The position numbers and the translations under genes were made by a program. From contig JAIYCG010000018.1 in assembly GCA_027488115.1 (NCBI GenBank), positions 1-46,563 of the forward strand: a stretch of 46,563 nucleotides of DNA. Reading direction: 5' to 3'. Origin of the DNA: Comamonadaceae bacterium (lineage in GTDB: Bacteria; Pseudomonadota; Gammaproteobacteria; Burkholderiales; Burkholderiaceae_C). Position 1 is the first letter of the stretch. Each line of letters starts with the position of its first letter. Below, piece by piece: positions 27,897 through 38,172 of this stretch. The notes under the pieces are model-generated. The model was not told the DNA's origin, did no database searches, and saw only the letters and a list, made by a program, of their open reading frames with translations.

Positions 27897-30635
27897 ATGG
27901 CCATCAATTTTCTGACCAAACTTTTCGGCAGTCGAAACGACCGCACGATCAAACAGTACCGCAAAACTGTAGCGCTCATCAATGGCTTAGAGGCTGAATA
28001 CGAAGCTTTAAGCGATGAACAATTGCGCGCCAAAACAGACGAGTTTCGAGCTCGTGTTGCGCTAGGTGAATCATTGGACAAAATTTTGCCAGAAGCATTT
28101 GCAGTTGTTCGTGAAGGTTCAAAGCGCGTCATGAAGATGCGCCACTTTGACGTGCAGATGTTGGGTGGTATTTCTTTGCACAAGGGCAAAATTTCTGAAA
28201 TGGGAACCGGTGAAGGTAAAACTTTAACCGCCACACTGGCCGTGTATTTGAATGCATTGGCCAACAAGGGTGTGCATGTGGTCACGGTCAACGACTACTT
28301 AGCCAGTCGCGATGCTCAATGGATGGGCAAGCTTTACAACTACCTTGGCATGAGCGTGGGCATCAACTTGTCCCAACTCTCTCGCGAAGAAAAGCAAGCA
28401 GCTTACAACTCAGACATCACTTACGGTACCAACAACGAGTTTGGTTTCGACTATTTGCGCGACAACATGGTCTATGAAGCCAAAGACCGTGTTCAGCGAG
28501 GCCTCAACTACGCCATCGTTGACGAAGTTGATTCTATTTTGATTGATGAGGCGCGCACCCCACTCATCATCAGCGGCCAAGCCGACGATCACACAGCCCA
28601 ATACCAAGCCATGAACCAAGTGGTGCCTATGCTGACTCGGCAAGAAGGCGAAGCAGACCCGCGCACCGGTGAAGGTATCACCAAACCTGGTGACTTCACA
28701 GTCGATGAAAAGTCACACCAAGTGTTCCTGACTGAACAAGGGCATGAAAAAGCCGAAAACATTTTGGCCAAGGCGGGCCTCATTCCTGAAGGCGCTAGCC
28801 TTTACGACCCCGCCAACATTGCGCTCATGCACCATCTCACTGCAGCTTTGCGTGCCAACCACATCTATCACCGCGATCAGCACTATGTGGTGCAAGACGG
28901 AGAAATTGTCATCGTCGACGAATTCACTGGACGTCTCATGACGGGTAGACGTTGGAGCGATGGTCTGCACCAAGCAGTTGAAGCCAAGGAAGGCGTGGCC
29001 ATTCAGGCTGAAAACCAAACCATGGCCTCCATCACCTTCCAAAACTATTTCCGTTTGTACGGTAAGTTGGGTGGCATGACGGGTACGGCAGACACTGAAG
29101 CCTACGAGTTCCAAGAAATTTATGGTTTAGAAACGGTGGTCATTCCGCCTAATCGCATCAGCCGCCGCGAGGATCAACTCGATCGTGTTTACAAATCGGC
29201 GCCAGAAAAATACAACGCCGCCATTGCCGATATTAGGGAATGTTTTGAGCGTGGCCAGCCTGTGTTGGTGGGCACCACCTCCATTGAAAACTCAGAACTT
29301 ATTTCTGAGATGCTCACCAAAGCCAAGTTACCGCATCAAGTGTTGAATGCCAAGCAGCATGCCCGAGAGGCTGACATCATTGCGCAAGCAGGCCGCCCTG
29401 GCATGATCACCATTGCCACCAACATGGCAGGCCGCGGCACCGACATTGTTTTGGGCGGCAACATTGAAAAAGACATTCAAGCCGTTGAGCTCAATGAGAG
29501 TTTGAGCACAGAAGAGCGTCAATCTCAAGTCGCGGCCATGCGCACTGACTGGCTGTCTGTGCACGAGCAAGTCAAGTCTTTGGGCGGCCTTCGCATCATT
29601 GCTACTGAGCGCCATGAGTCACGTCGAATTGACAATCAATTGCGCGGCCGTTCTGGCCGACAGGGCGACCCTGGCTCTTCACGTTTTTATTTGAGCTTAG
29701 ACGACCCCCTTATGCGCATTTTTGCGGGCGATCGCGTGCGCGCCATCATGGACCGCCTCAAAATGCCAGAAGGCGAAGCCATTGAAGCCGGCATGGTGAC
29801 ACGCAGCATTGAAAGCGCGCAGCGCAAAGTAGAAGCGCGCAATTTTGATACGCGCAAACAATTGCTTGAATACGATGACGTCTCCAACGATCAGCGCAAG
29901 GTCATTTACCAACAGCGCAATGACATCATCGATGCCACAGAAATGGACGCACAAATCACGGCCTTGCGAGAAGGCAGTTTCACTGATTTGGTTCGTCAGT
30001 ATGTGCCAGAAGAAACTGTGGAAGAGCAGTGGGACTTGGTGGGCTTGGAGCGTGTCCTCAACGATGAATGGCAAATTCAACTGCCGCTTCGTGAAAAAGT
30101 AGCAGCTGCAACGGCCATCACCGACGAAGAAATTCTGGCAATGGTTTTGACCGCAGCCAACACGGCATTCAAGGTCAAGCTAGACGCCGTCGGTGTTGAA
30201 AACTTTGTGCCCTTCGAACGTGTCGTTTTGTTGCAAAGCATCGATACCCATTGGCGCGAGCACCTGAGCTCTTTGGATTATTTGCGTCAAGGCATTCACC
30301 TCCGTGGTTATGCCCAAAAGCAACCCAAGCAAGAATACAAACGAGAAGCGTTTGAACTGTTTGGCCAATTGCTTGACTCCGTTAAAAATGAAGTCACCCG
30401 TGTTTTGATGAATGTCAAAATTGAATCGAGTGAGCAAATTAGCGAAGCTGCGCAAGTGCTGGAAGAGCGTGCAGAAAATATCAGCAACGTGACCTACACG
30501 GCGCCAGACGAGCAAGGCCAGGTACAAACCCAAGCTGAATTTAAAAGCACGCTGTTGGCACCTGTGGGTCGCAACGAACCCTGCCCTTGTGGTAGCGGCA
30601 AAAAGTACAAGTTCTGCCACGGTAAACTGGCATAA
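27897..30635 (+). CDS. secA: Preprotein translocase ATPase SecA
   Basis: Motor that drives secretory proteins through SecYEG. It is 912 residues, normal length. Walker A MGTGEGKT is at residues 102-109, the DEAD-like [12 protein letters not shown] segment at about 207-218, and the second NBD contains NMAGRGTDI. The C-terminus carries the zinc-binding SecB-docking motif [13 protein letters not shown]. It starts with ATG 27897 and lacks a clear Shine-Dalgarno sequence. Confidence 0.98.
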   Translation: MAINFLTKLFGSRNDRTIKQYRKTVALINGLEAEYEALSDEQLRAKTDEFRARVALGESLDKILPEAFAVVREGSKRVMKMRHFDVQMLGGISLHKGKISEMGTGEGKTLTATLAVYLNALANKGVHVVTVNDYLASRDAQWMGKLYNYLGMSVGINLSQLSREEKQAAYNSDITYGTNNEFGFDYLRDNMVYEAKDRVQRGLNYAIVDEVDSILIDEARTPLIISGQADDHTAQYQAMNQVVPMLTRQEGEADPRTGEGITKPGDFTVDEKSHQVFLTEQGHEKAENILAKAGLIPEGASLYDPANIALMHHLTAALRANHIYHRDQHYVVQDGEIVIVDEFTGRLMTGRRWSDGLHQAVEAKEGVAIQAENQTMASITFQNYFRLYGKLGGMTGTADTEAYEFQEIYGLETVVIPPNRISRREDQLDRVYKSAPEKYNAAIADIRECFERGQPVLVGTTSIENSELISEMLTKAKLPHQVLNAKQHAREADIIAQAGRPGMITIATNMAGRGTDIVLGGNIEKDIQAVELNESLSTEERQSQVAAMRTDWLSVHEQVKSLGGLRIIATERHESRRIDNQLRGRSGRQGDPGSSRFYLSLDDPLMRIFAGDRVRAIMDRLKMPEGEAIEAGMVTRSIESAQRKVEARNFDTRKQLLEYDDVSNDQRKVIYQQRNDIIDATEMDAQITALREGSFTDLVRQYVPEETVEEQWDLVGLERVLNDEWQIQLPLREKVAAATAITDEEILAMVLTAANTAFKVKLDAVGVENFVPFERVVLLQSIDTHWREHLSSLDYLRQGIHLRGYAQKQPKQEYKREAFELFGQLLDSVKNEVTRVLMNVKIESSEQISEAAQVLEERAENISNVTYTAPDEQGQVQTQAEFKSTLLAPVGRNEPCPCGSGKKYKFCHGKLA

Positions 30636-30644
30636 GAGGTCTCT

Positions 30645-31892
30645 ATGACAGTGAATCTTCAAGCACCCATTCCCGATCATGTGTTAGCTGTTCCGGGTGT
30701 TCGCTTAGGCATTGCACAAGCAGGCGTTCGCAAAGTGGGGCGCAAAGACCTCACAGTCATCTTGCTAGATGAAGGCAGTGCTGTGTCTGGTGTCTTTACA
30801 CAAAACCGATTTTGTGCCGCGCCTGTTCAAGTTTGCCGCAATCACTTACAGCAAGTCACTGCTTCAAAAGCCGACACGCACATTCGAGCATTGATCATCA
30901 ACACGGGCAATGCCAATGCTGGCACAGGTGCCAAAGGTTTGGCCGATGCACTTTCTACCGCTGAAGCATTGGCCGCGCTTCTTAAAATCAAACCACAACA
31001 AGTACTGCCGTTCTCGACGGGCGTCATCATGGAGAACTTGCCTGTCGATCGCATCGTGGCGGGCATGCCAGAAGCCATCGCGGATGCCCATGCCCAGCAT
31101 TGGGCCAAGGCCGCTGAAGGCATCATGACCACCGACACGGTGCCAAAGGCGTTCAGTGCGCAAGTGGTGTTGTCAGGTCAAACCGTCACCATCACGGGCA
31201 TCAGCAAAGGTGCCGGCATGATTCGCCCCAACATGGCCACCATGCTAGGCTTCTTGGCCACCGATGCCAACATCGACCCTGCCTTGATGCCAGCCTTGGC
31301 CACCGACTTGGCCAATGCTTCCTTCAACCGCATCACCATTGATGGTGACACCTCAACCAACGATTCTTTCATTGTGATGGCCTCACGCAAAGCCGCTCAC
31401 GCTGCCATTTCATCTTGGGAATCTGCAGACGGCAAAGCTCTGCGAGATGCAATGATGTCTGTGGCGCAGCAGTTGGCTCATGCCATTGTGCGAGACGGCG
31501 AAGGTGCGACCAAGTTCATCACCGTTCGCGTGGAAGGTGGCAAAACGGTTGAAGAATGTCTTTTGGCGGCATATGCCATTGCCCATTCACCCTTGGTGAA
31601 AACAGCTTTCTTTGCCAGCGACCCCAATTTAGGACGCATCTTGGCCGCTGTAGGTTACGCTGGCATTCAGGATCTTGATCAGGGTTTGATTGGCCTGTAT
31701 TTGGACGACGTGTGTGTGGTTCACAACGGCGGTCGCCATCCAGCCTACCAAGAAGCCGATGGCCAACGTGTCATGAAGCAAAGCGAAATCACCATCAAAG
31801 TGCTGCTGGGTCGCGGTGAAGCCGCCGACACGGTATGGACTTGCGATTTGAGTCACGACTATGTGTCCATCAATGCAGACTACCGATCATGA
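30645..31892 (+). CDS. argJ: Glutamate N-acetyltransferase / amino-acid acetyltransferase
   Basis: Recycles the acetyl group in arginine synthesis (N-acetylornithine plus glutamate). It is 415 residues. It is self-cleaving: the nucleophile T199 lies in the motif [16 protein letters not shown]. It starts 9 bp after secA with GAGGTC upstream, and its TGA overlaps the next gene by four bases. Confidence 0.97.
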   Translation: MTVNLQAPIPDHVLAVPGVRLGIAQAGVRKVGRKDLTVILLDEGSAVSGVFTQNRFCAAPVQVCRNHLQQVTASKADTHIRALIINTGNANAGTGAKGLADALSTAEALAALLKIKPQQVLPFSTGVIMENLPVDRIVAGMPEAIADAHAQHWAKAAEGIMTTDTVPKAFSAQVVLSGQTVTITGISKGAGMIRPNMATMLGFLATDANIDPALMPALATDLANASFNRITIDGDTSTNDSFIVMASRKAAHAAISSWESADGKALRDAMMSVAQQLAHAIVRDGEGATKFITVRVEGGKTVEECLLAAYAIAHSPLVKTAFFASDPNLGRILAAVGYAGIQDLDQGLIGLYLDDVCVVHNGGRHPAYQEADGQRVMKQSEITIKVLLGRGEAADTVWTCDLSHDYVSINADYRS

Positions 31893-32785
31893 GCGTCACC
31901 ATTGAAAAACTGTTAGAGCGCGCCGTACTCATGATGGAGCGCATTGAGCGCGTCTTGCCGCAGCCTTTAAGCGAGCCCGATTGGACGGCAGCCATTGCTT
32001 GGCGATATCGCAAGCGCGCCTCGGGCCATGGTGTGTTGGAGGGTGTGCGCCATGTGTCAGACATGCACCTGGCGGACCTGCAAGAAATTGATGGGCAGAA
32101 AGAAAAGCTGCAACAAAACACTTTGCAATTTGTTCAAGGCTTGCCTGCCAACAATGTGCTTCTCACGGGTTCACGTGGCACGGGCAAATCCTCTTTGATC
32201 AAAGCTTGTTTGAATGCCTATGCATCGCAGGGTTTGCGACTCATTGAGGTTGACAAAGAGGATCTCACCGATTTACCCGACATTGTCGATGTGGTTTCTG
32301 GTCGGCCTGAAAAGTTCATCATTTTTTGCGATGACCTGAGTTTTGAAGATGGTGAAGGCGGCTACAAAGCTTTGAAATCCATTCTCGATGGTTCCGTCGC
32401 AGCTTCTACGCCGAATGTCCTCATTTACGCCACCAGCAACCGTCGACACCTGTTGCCTGAGCACATGAAAGACAACCTCACCTACACCCACACCGAAGAT
32501 GGTGAGGTACACCCGGGCGAAGTGATTGAAGAGAAAATTTCTTTGTCGGAACGTTTTGGACTCTGGATCAGTTTCTATCCCTTTTCGCAAGACGAATACC
32601 TGACCATCGTGGCGCAATGGCTGCGGTCTTTGGGTGCCAGTGAACAAGTCATTCAAGCCTCGGGCCCTGAGGCACTGGTGTGGGCGCTTGAACGTGGATC
32701 GCGCAGTGGCCGAGTGGCCTATCAATTTGCGCGCGATTGTGTGGGGCGCATGGGCCAAGGCGCTTCGACTCAGCGATCGCTATGA
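31889..32785 (+). CDS. DUF815-family AAA+ ATPase
   Basis: A 298-residue P-loop ATPase of the uncharacterised DUF815 family. Walker A GSRGTGKS is at 94-101, Walker B FIIFCDDL at 143-150, and a sensor-like segment is [12 protein letters not shown] chose ATG 31889, which overlaps the argJ stop (ATGA); an ATG at 31835 would overlap argJ by 58 bp. Its stop overlaps mutT by four bases. Its cellular role is not known to me. Confidence 0.9.
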   Translation: MSVTIEKLLERAVLMMERIERVLPQPLSEPDWTAAIAWRYRKRASGHGVLEGVRHVSDMHLADLQEIDGQKEKLQQNTLQFVQGLPANNVLLTGSRGTGKSSLIKACLNAYASQGLRLIEVDKEDLTDLPDIVDVVSGRPEKFIIFCDDLSFEDGEGGYKALKSILDGSVAASTPNVLIYATSNRRHLLPEHMKDNLTYTHTEDGEVHPGEVIEEKISLSERFGLWISFYPFSQDEYLTIVAQWLRSLGASEQVIQASGPEALVWALERGSRSGRVAYQFARDCVGRMGQGASTQRSL

Positions 32786-33279
32786 CTCAGGCCTCGGCAG
32801 CAGGCCCAACGCTGTTGGTGGCTGACGCGCATCTTCAACGTGAAGGTGGCCAAGACCGAAAGACTGTCGATGTTGCGGTGGGCATTTTGATCAATGCGCA
32901 AAATCAGTTTCTATTGACTTCAAGACCGCCGGGCAAAGTGTACGAAGCCTATTGGGAGTTTCCGGGCGGCAAACTTGAAGCTCATGAAACCGTTGAACAG
33001 GCTTTAACGCGTGAGCTTGAAGAAGAGCTGGGTTTGAAGATTGACGACGTGCAAATTTGGCGCCAGCAGTTGGTGGACTATCCGCACGCCTTGGTGAGGC
33101 TGAACTTTTGCAAGGTTCGAAGTTGGCAAGGCGACTTGGAAATGCGGGAAGGTCAAAAGTTTGCTTGGCAAAGTTTGCCAGTCGAAGTGGTGCCGGTATT
33201 GCCAGGAACGGTGCCTGTATTAACCTGGTTGGCTGAAGAAAGTGGTTTTTTAGGTGCCACACATCAGGCAGAAAGCTAA
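32782..33279 (+). CDS. mutT: NUDIX hydrolase (MutT-type 8-oxo-dGTP diphosphatase)
   Basis: Likely cleans oxidised GTP/dGTP from the nucleotide pool. It is 165 residues. The NUDIX box G-x5-E-x7-RELxEELG spans about residues 62-84. A roughly 27-residue N-terminal extension precedes the usual MutT start region. I chose ATG 32782 (four-base overlap with the ATPase gene). It converges on yacG, with only seven bases between the stops. Confidence 0.9.
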   Translation: MTQASAAGPTLLVADAHLQREGGQDRKTVDVAVGILINAQNQFLLTSRPPGKVYEAYWEFPGGKLEAHETVEQALTRELEEELGLKIDDVQIWRQQLVDYPHALVRLNFCKVRSWQGDLEMREGQKFAWQSLPVEVVPVLPGTVPVLTWLAEESGFLGATHQAES

Positions 33280-33286
33280 ACGCCAA

Positions 33287-33493
33287 TTACTGCAGTTTGG
33301 GGTCGCCAAAATTGTCTTGATCGGGCGGTGTGTCTTCTGGCAATCTGAAACTCTCATTGGCCCAAGCACCTAGGTCAATGCCTTTGCAACGCGCGCTGCA
33401 AAAGGGGCGGTAAGCATTTTGGGCGCTAAAAAGGCTGGGCCCACCGCAGGTGGGGCATTTCACTTGTTTGGGCTTGGCTGATGGCTCACTCAT
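33287..33493 (-). CDS. yacG: DNA gyrase inhibitor YacG
   Basis: A 68-residue zinc protein. Four cysteines, C13, C16, C32 and C36 (CPTCG and FCSARCK), bind zinc. E. coli YacG binds GyrB and blocks DNA binding. It is last of the pilBCD-coaE-zapD-yacG run, 33 bp after zapD. Confidence 0.94.
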   Translation of the reverse strand: MSEPSAKPKQVKCPTCGGPSLFSAQNAYRPFCSARCKGIDLGAWANESFRLPEDTPPDQDNFGDPKLQ

Positions 33494-33526
33494 CTGTCTC
33501 TCTGCAGCTTCATTGGGGCCTGCGCA

Positions 33527-34282
33527 TTAAGAGCAGAGCGTCATTTCAAAGGGGGTGTCTTCTTTGTTGCCAATCAGTTTGCCATCGGCTTGTTGTTGCA
33601 TCAGCCGTATCACCACCAGCAATCGGTTGCAACTGATCTCCGGGGTGAGGTTCAACCTGTCGTCGATTTGCAAGCGCAACAATTGAAAATTGCGACCTTG
33701 CGGTAAATTTTGTTGCAGCTGCCCACCCGTTGCCATGACCTTTTGGGTACTACCAGATTCACGCATCATTTTCAGAATGAGCTGAATGGCGTTGGCCAAA
33801 GGCGCAAAGTGTTGTGACCATTCAAACAAATTGGCCTGCCTTGAGGCTGGCGCATGATGTTGCCAGGCGTGGTACGCAGGCAAGTCAAATTCGCAGGTGC
33901 CGCCAGGGATAGCCGTACGGCTTCGAATGCTGTTGAGGAATTCGCTTTCGCTTAAAGCGCTGCCCATTTTGCCAGCCATGCTGTTCAAAGATTCAAAGCG
34001 TTGGTCGAGTTTTTCAATGATCAGGTCAAGAGCCTGCTCAGAAATGGAGGGGTTGCCACGGTAGCCATTGAGTTGCTGCTTGTGACGTTCAATGTCCTTG
34101 AGAATTTCCGACTTCAGCTCTGAGCGAGAAGCCACTTCCATGATTTCAAAAATGGTGGTGAGTGCGTAATGGTGATCTAGGGCTTCAGAACGTTGACTCA
34201 ACTGGTTGAAGCGCGCAAACAAATGCTGCAGGCGCAAGTAGGTGCGGGTGCGTTCGTTGAGGGGGTATTCGTAAAGTATCAC
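33527..34282 (-). CDS. zapD: Cell division protein ZapD
   Basis: Bundles FtsZ filaments at the division ring. It is 251 residues with the family N-terminus ILYEYPLNERTRTYLRLQHL and a mostly helical then beta-rich layout. Start is GTG 34282. It lies between coaE and yacG, the same order as coaE-yacF-yacG in E. coli. Confidence 0.94.
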   Translation of the reverse strand: MILYEYPLNERTRTYLRLQHLFARFNQLSQRSEALDHHYALTTIFEIMEVASRSELKSEILKDIERHKQQLNGYRGNPSISEQALDLIIEKLDQRFESLNSMAGKMGSALSESEFLNSIRSRTAIPGGTCEFDLPAYHAWQHHAPASRQANLFEWSQHFAPLANAIQLILKMMRESGSTQKVMATGGQLQQNLPQGRNFQLLRLQIDDRLNLTPEISCNRLLVVIRLMQQQADGKLIGNKEDTPFEMTLCS

Positions 34283-34304
34283 GCTGCGTCTTTCTGTGCA
34301 GAGA

Positions 34305-34919
34305 TCATAGCCCGAAGCGGGCCATCATTTCGTGGGCCATGTGTTTCAGTTGGGCTAAATCGATGCCTTCATTGAAAATGACCACGTCGGCACTGGCCAG
34401 CCTAAGTTGACGACTGGCTTGCTGGGAAATAATGCGCTCAACATCGGACCTGCTCAGCTGGCTTCGCGCCATCACTCTCTGAATTTGAGTTTCGACTTCA
34501 CAGTCGACCACGCAGATCCAGTCGACTTGGCGTCGCCAGCGTTCGCCAGACTCTACCAGCAAGGGCACGTCATAAACCAAACAGGCATGACCAGCAGAAA
34601 GTGCAGCACTTGTTTGTTCTTGGAAAATTTGACCCACCAAGGGGTGAAGAATGGCCTCTAGCTGGCGTTTGCTCTGGGGGTTTGAAAAGGCCAGAGCTCG
34701 CATGGCTTCTCTGTCCATGGCGCCTTGGGGGTCAATCATTTTCTCGCCAAACTCAGCCAAGATACTCGGTATGGCTCTTCCCCCAGGAAGGGTTAAAGAT
34801 CTTGAGATGGCATCGGCGTCTATGACGGCAGCACCTGCCTGAGCCAAGATGTCGGCCAGCGTGCTTTTGCCGCTGCCAATGCCGCCCGTTAGGCCGAGTC
34901 GAATTGGCTTGCTGCTCAA
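34305..34919 (-). CDS. coaE: Dephospho-CoA kinase
   Basis: Last step of coenzyme A synthesis. It is 204 residues with the P-loop TGGIGSGKST at residues 11-20. The start is TTG 34919, supported by GGGAG about nine bases upstream (34928-34932, minus strand) inside the end of pilD; no ATG exists before the P-loop. It begins four bases after the pilD stop. Confidence 0.95.
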   Translation of the reverse strand: MSSKPIRLGLTGGIGSGKSTLADILAQAGAAVIDADAISRSLTLPGGRAIPSILAEFGEKMIDPQGAMDREAMRALAFSNPQSKRQLEAILHPLVGQIFQEQTSAALSAGHACLVYDVPLLVESGERWRRQVDWICVVDCEVETQIQRVMARSQLSRSDVERIISQQASRQLRLASADVVIFNEGIDLAQLKHMAHEMMARFGL

Positions 34920-34923
34920 CGGG

Positions 34924-35787
34924 TTAAGCTCCCATGGAAATGCCTAAAAAGAAACATGCGAATCCGGAAAAGGCTAAAAAAGGTCCAAACGCGAAGTGTC
35001 CATTGTGACCCAGTTGCCCCCTCATTTTTTGGAAAAGCCCAAAAATCAGCCCAGAAACCGAGGCCAATAAGAGCAAAGGCAGAAGACTCCAAACGCCTAC
35101 CCAAGCGCCAAGCGCAGCCAGCAGTTTGAGATCGCCCTGACCCATGCCCTCTTTGCCTGCAAGGCGCTCAAACCCCCAACTCACCAGCCATAGAAGTCCG
35201 TAGCCTAAGACCGCACCAGACAGGGAATGCATGAGTGGGGTTGGGGTCAGTGACATGGCGCTGGCAATGAGACCCACCCAAAGCAAGGCTTGTGTGAGGG
35301 CATCTGGCAAAAGCAAGGTTTCGGCATCAATCCAAGCAAGTGCCAAAAGCGTGGCGCAGAAGAACCCTCCGAGCAAGGCTGAATAGCCGAAACCGAACTT
35401 CAGCAGAGAGAGACCGAATAGAACAGCAGTGAGGATTTCAACAACAGGGTAGCGAAAAGAAATGGTTCCATTGCAATGTGTGCAGCGAGCTCGGCTGAAA
35501 ACATAAGACAAAACAGGAACGAGCTCATACCAACTCAAGGCGTGAAGGCAGTGCGGGCAGTGCGAACGTGGCACCCACAAATTGAAGCTGTTGGGACCGG
35601 TTTCTTCTGCTTTTAAAATCATCAAGGGCAAGCGGTGTATGAGCACATTGACAAAACTGCCGATGACCAAGCCAATCGCCGTTGTCAAAATGATGTGCGA
35701 CAAACTGACTTGCGCAAGTTGCGGCACAACCCAGCCCATGGTGCCGGGGGATAACCACAATTGGGGCCATGCAAGGGGTGTGATCAA
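34924..35787 (-). CDS. pilD: Prepilin leader peptidase / N-methyltransferase PilD
   Basis: Cleaves and N-methylates type IV prepilins (and type II secretion pseudopilins). It is up to 287 residues. The cytoplasmic tetracysteine site is present (C77, C80, C102, C105), as are the catalytic aspartates D154 (WIDAET) and D219 (MGQGDLK). The furthest start is TTG 35787, overlapping the pilC stop (TTGA); ATG at residue 17 is the alternative. Many membrane helices are visible. Confidence 0.93.
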   Translation of the reverse strand: MITPLAWPQLWLSPGTMGWVVPQLAQVSLSHIILTTAIGLVIGSFVNVLIHRLPLMILKAEETGPNSFNLWVPRSHCPHCLHALSWYELVPVLSYVFSRARCTHCNGTISFRYPVVEILTAVLFGLSLLKFGFGYSALLGGFFCATLLALAWIDAETLLLPDALTQALLWVGLIASAMSLTPTPLMHSLSGAVLGYGLLWLVSWGFERLAGKEGMGQGDLKLLAALGAWVGVWSLLPLLLLASVSGLIFGLFQKMRGQLGHNGHFAFGPFLAFSGFACFFLGISMGA

Positions 35788-36908
35788 AAAACTTGTCCTA
35801 AGTTGAAGATGGGCAAATACAAGGCCAACAAAATGCCGCCAATTAGAGTGCCAAGAACTACCATGATGACAGGCTCGAGGAGTGTGGACAGGTTGCCAAT
35901 TTGTTGATTCACATCGAACTCCATGAGTTTGGCAGCACGTTGCAGCATTTCGTCAAGTGATCCCGTTTCTTCGCCAATGGCACACATCTGAATTGTGATG
36001 GCAGAGAATAAGTTGGATTTTGACATGGCCTTGCTCAAACTGTGACCCTCTTGAATGCGCTGCGTCAAATCTATTGTGGCTTGGGCCAGATTGGGCGAAA
36101 CGCTCGCGGCCGAAGCCGGCGCCAATGCCTCAGCCAAAGGAATACCGGCTTCAAGCAAAGCCGACAAAGTTTGTGCCCATTTGACGATCAGGGCGGTCTG
36201 AAAGAGGGGACCTAAAAGGGGCGTATGAAAGCTCATTTTTTCAAAAATGATTTGGAATTGGTAGGACGTTTGGTGTGCCCAACGCAACAAGGCCAGAAGC
36301 GCCAACACTGCCGCAGACAATGCACCGGCCCAATCGCCAATCCAAAGACTCATGTTGATCAACTGTTGCGTTGCCCATGGCAAAGACGCCCCCATGCTTT
36401 TGAATACATCTTCAAAGACGGGCACGACCCAAAGCAAGATCACCACGAGCACCACCATGGCAATGACCAAAATGCTTGCAGGATAAATGAGCGCATTTTT
36501 GAGCTTGGATTTTAAAGCGGCATGGGCTTCAAGCGTGTCTGCCAATCGGTCCAAAACTTTGTCCAAAATGCCTGCTGATTCGCCTGCATGCAACAAGCTA
36601 CAGTAATGTTGATTGAAAACTTGAGGGTGCTTTTGAAAAGCAATGTAAAGCGACTGCCCCGCGTTGACCTCTGTGCGAAGTGTTTGCAAGGTGTCGCCAA
36701 AGGCTTTTTGAGTGGCTTTTGTTCCTACGATGCTTAGACTGAGCAATTCGAAAGCCTGAGAAAGTGGAATGCCAGCACTCATCAGCGCAGACCATTGCCG
36801 CGTGAAAACGCTCAATGTTTTGGCAGGCACGGCTTTGCTTTGATGGGTCAGGCTTGGAGCAGCTTGCCGCCTAGCGGCTGCACGAGAAAGAGCGGTATCA
36901 AGTGACAT
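35784..36908 (-). CDS. pilC: Type IV pilus inner-membrane platform protein PilC
   Basis: Platform protein that works with PilB to extend pili. Two GspF domains are visible: the first begins around FTRQWSALMSAGIPL and the second around WAQTLSALLEAGIPL, with three membrane helices. I chose ATG 36908, which overlaps pilB by 11 bp; an earlier TTG would overlap by over 130 bp. At 374 residues it is shorter than typical PilC (about 405), because the small N-terminal domain before the first GspF domain is replaced by an unrelated, shorter segment. Confidence 0.92.
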   Translation of the reverse strand: MSLDTALSRAAARRQAAPSLTHQSKAVPAKTLSVFTRQWSALMSAGIPLSQAFELLSLSIVGTKATQKAFGDTLQTLRTEVNAGQSLYIAFQKHPQVFNQHYCSLLHAGESAGILDKVLDRLADTLEAHAALKSKLKNALIYPASILVIAMVVLVVILLWVVPVFEDVFKSMGASLPWATQQLINMSLWIGDWAGALSAAVLALLALLRWAHQTSYQFQIIFEKMSFHTPLLGPLFQTALIVKWAQTLSALLEAGIPLAEALAPASAASVSPNLAQATIDLTQRIQEGHSLSKAMSKSNLFSAITIQMCAIGEETGSLDEMLQRAAKLMEFDVNQQIGNLSTLLEPVIMVVLGTLIGGILLALYLPIFNLGQVF

Positions 36909-38109
36909 CGGTATGCGCCATGACTTCGGCCAAAGAAGTGATGCCCATCGAAGCCTGGAGAAGTCCCGCATGCCGCAGTGTGCAGACGCCCTCTTTTTCG
37001 GCTTGACTTGAAAGTTCTTGGCGGCTTGCATTTTGCAAGATCAGGTGTTGCAGTGCCGCAGTGATCGGCATCACTTGGAACAAGCCAATTCGTCCCCAGT
37101 ACCCTTTGTAGCATTGAGAGCAACCCTGCGCAGCATGAAAATGATGTTGTGGGGCTGCTTGATCAGGAAACAACTGTAGGCCTAATTCTTTCAGCGATTG
37201 AGCTGACACGCTGATTGGCTTTCGGCAGTGAACGCACAAGCGGCGAACCAAACGCTGTGCAGAGATAAGACTGATGCTGGATGCCAAGTTGTAGGTGGCG
37301 ACACCCATGTTGCGAAGGCGAATGAGAGCGCTGGGGGCATCTTGGGTGTGCAAAGTGGACATGACCAAATGGCCTGTTTGAGAAGCTTTCATGACGATGT
37401 CTGCCGTTTCATGGTCTCTGATTTCTCCCACCATCAGAATGTCTGGGTCTTGGCGTAAAAAGGCGCGCAGGGTTGTCGCAAAATTAAGGCCAATTCTGTC
37501 TTTCACATTGACTTGATTGATGCCTGGAAGTTGAATTTCTGAAGGATCTTCGACGCTGGCAATGTTGACTTCAGCCCGGTTGAGCAAATTCAGGCAGGCA
37601 TACAAAGATTGAGACTTGCCAGAGCCAGTTGGCCCTGTGACCAAAATCATGCCATGCGGCTTGTGGATGGCTTCAAGCAGTTTTTGTTTGTCAGCCATGC
37701 CATAGCCCAGATGGTCTAAGTTGAGTTTGGCCAAATCGGTTGGCAAAATGCGCACCACGATCTTCTCTCCGAAGAGAGTGGGCAATGTGCTCACGCGCAA
37801 ATTGAGACGCTGAGCATCTTTGAGACCCAGGTTCATGCGACCATCTTGCGGCAGGCGTTTTTCAGCGATGTCTAAGCGTGACAACACTTTAATGCGAGAA
37901 GCAATTTGCTCTTTGAGCTCCAATGGCGGTGGCGTAATTTCTTGAAGGACACCATCGACGCGCAAGCGAACGCGATAAAAATTTTCGAAGGGCTCAAAAT
38001 GAATGTCGGAAGCTCTGAGCTGCGCTGCTATTTCCCAAGCTTGTTGGAGGTAATGAACAACAGGCGCTTCAGTGAGGGTGGCAAGCTTGCTTGATTGATG
38101 GACTTCCAT
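36898..38109 (-). CDS. pilB: Type IV pilus extension ATPase PilB, N-terminally short
   Basis: Hexameric motor for pilus assembly. Visible parts: N2 domain from about residue 15 (RASDIHFEPF), Walker A GPTGSGKS (159-166), Walker B DILMVGE (223-229), His box GHLVMSTLH (247-255) and the zinc tetracysteine C292, C295, C330, C333. All core residues look intact. It is 403 residues against about 560-580 for usual PilB: the N-terminal (MshEN/N1) domain is absent. The frame has a stop at 38122-38124, just upstream of ATG 38109, so no longer form is encoded here. Confidence 0.92.
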   Translation of the reverse strand: MEVHQSSKLATLTEAPVVHYLQQAWEIAAQLRASDIHFEPFENFYRVRLRVDGVLQEITPPPLELKEQIASRIKVLSRLDIAEKRLPQDGRMNLGLKDAQRLNLRVSTLPTLFGEKIVVRILPTDLAKLNLDHLGYGMADKQKLLEAIHKPHGMILVTGPTGSGKSQSLYACLNLLNRAEVNIASVEDPSEIQLPGINQVNVKDRIGLNFATTLRAFLRQDPDILMVGEIRDHETADIVMKASQTGHLVMSTLHTQDAPSALIRLRNMGVATYNLASSISLISAQRLVRRLCVHCRKPISVSAQSLKELGLQLFPDQAAPQHHFHAAQGCSQCYKGYWGRIGLFQVMPITAALQHLILQNASRQELSSQAEKEGVCTLRHAGLLQASMGITSLAEVMAHTDVT

Positions 38110-38172
38110 CTGAATGCCGTTTCATGAGAACTGGGCATTCAATGATGCGTGCAATTAGGCCCGTTGAACGGT

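Noticed and set aside
31835..31888. Upstream ATG for the DUF815 ATPase
   Set aside because: The extra 18 residues read the argJ 3' end in another frame; ATG 31889 forms a typical ATGA overlap.
36909..37031. Longer N-terminus for PilC, reaching 37031
   Set aside because: It would overlap pilB by more than 130 bp, and the added residues do not resemble the PilC N-terminal domain.
36898..38109. pilB as a pseudogene
   Set aside because: All nucleotide-binding and zinc motifs are intact, the frame is unbroken, and it is coupled to pilC. Only the N-terminal domain is missing.
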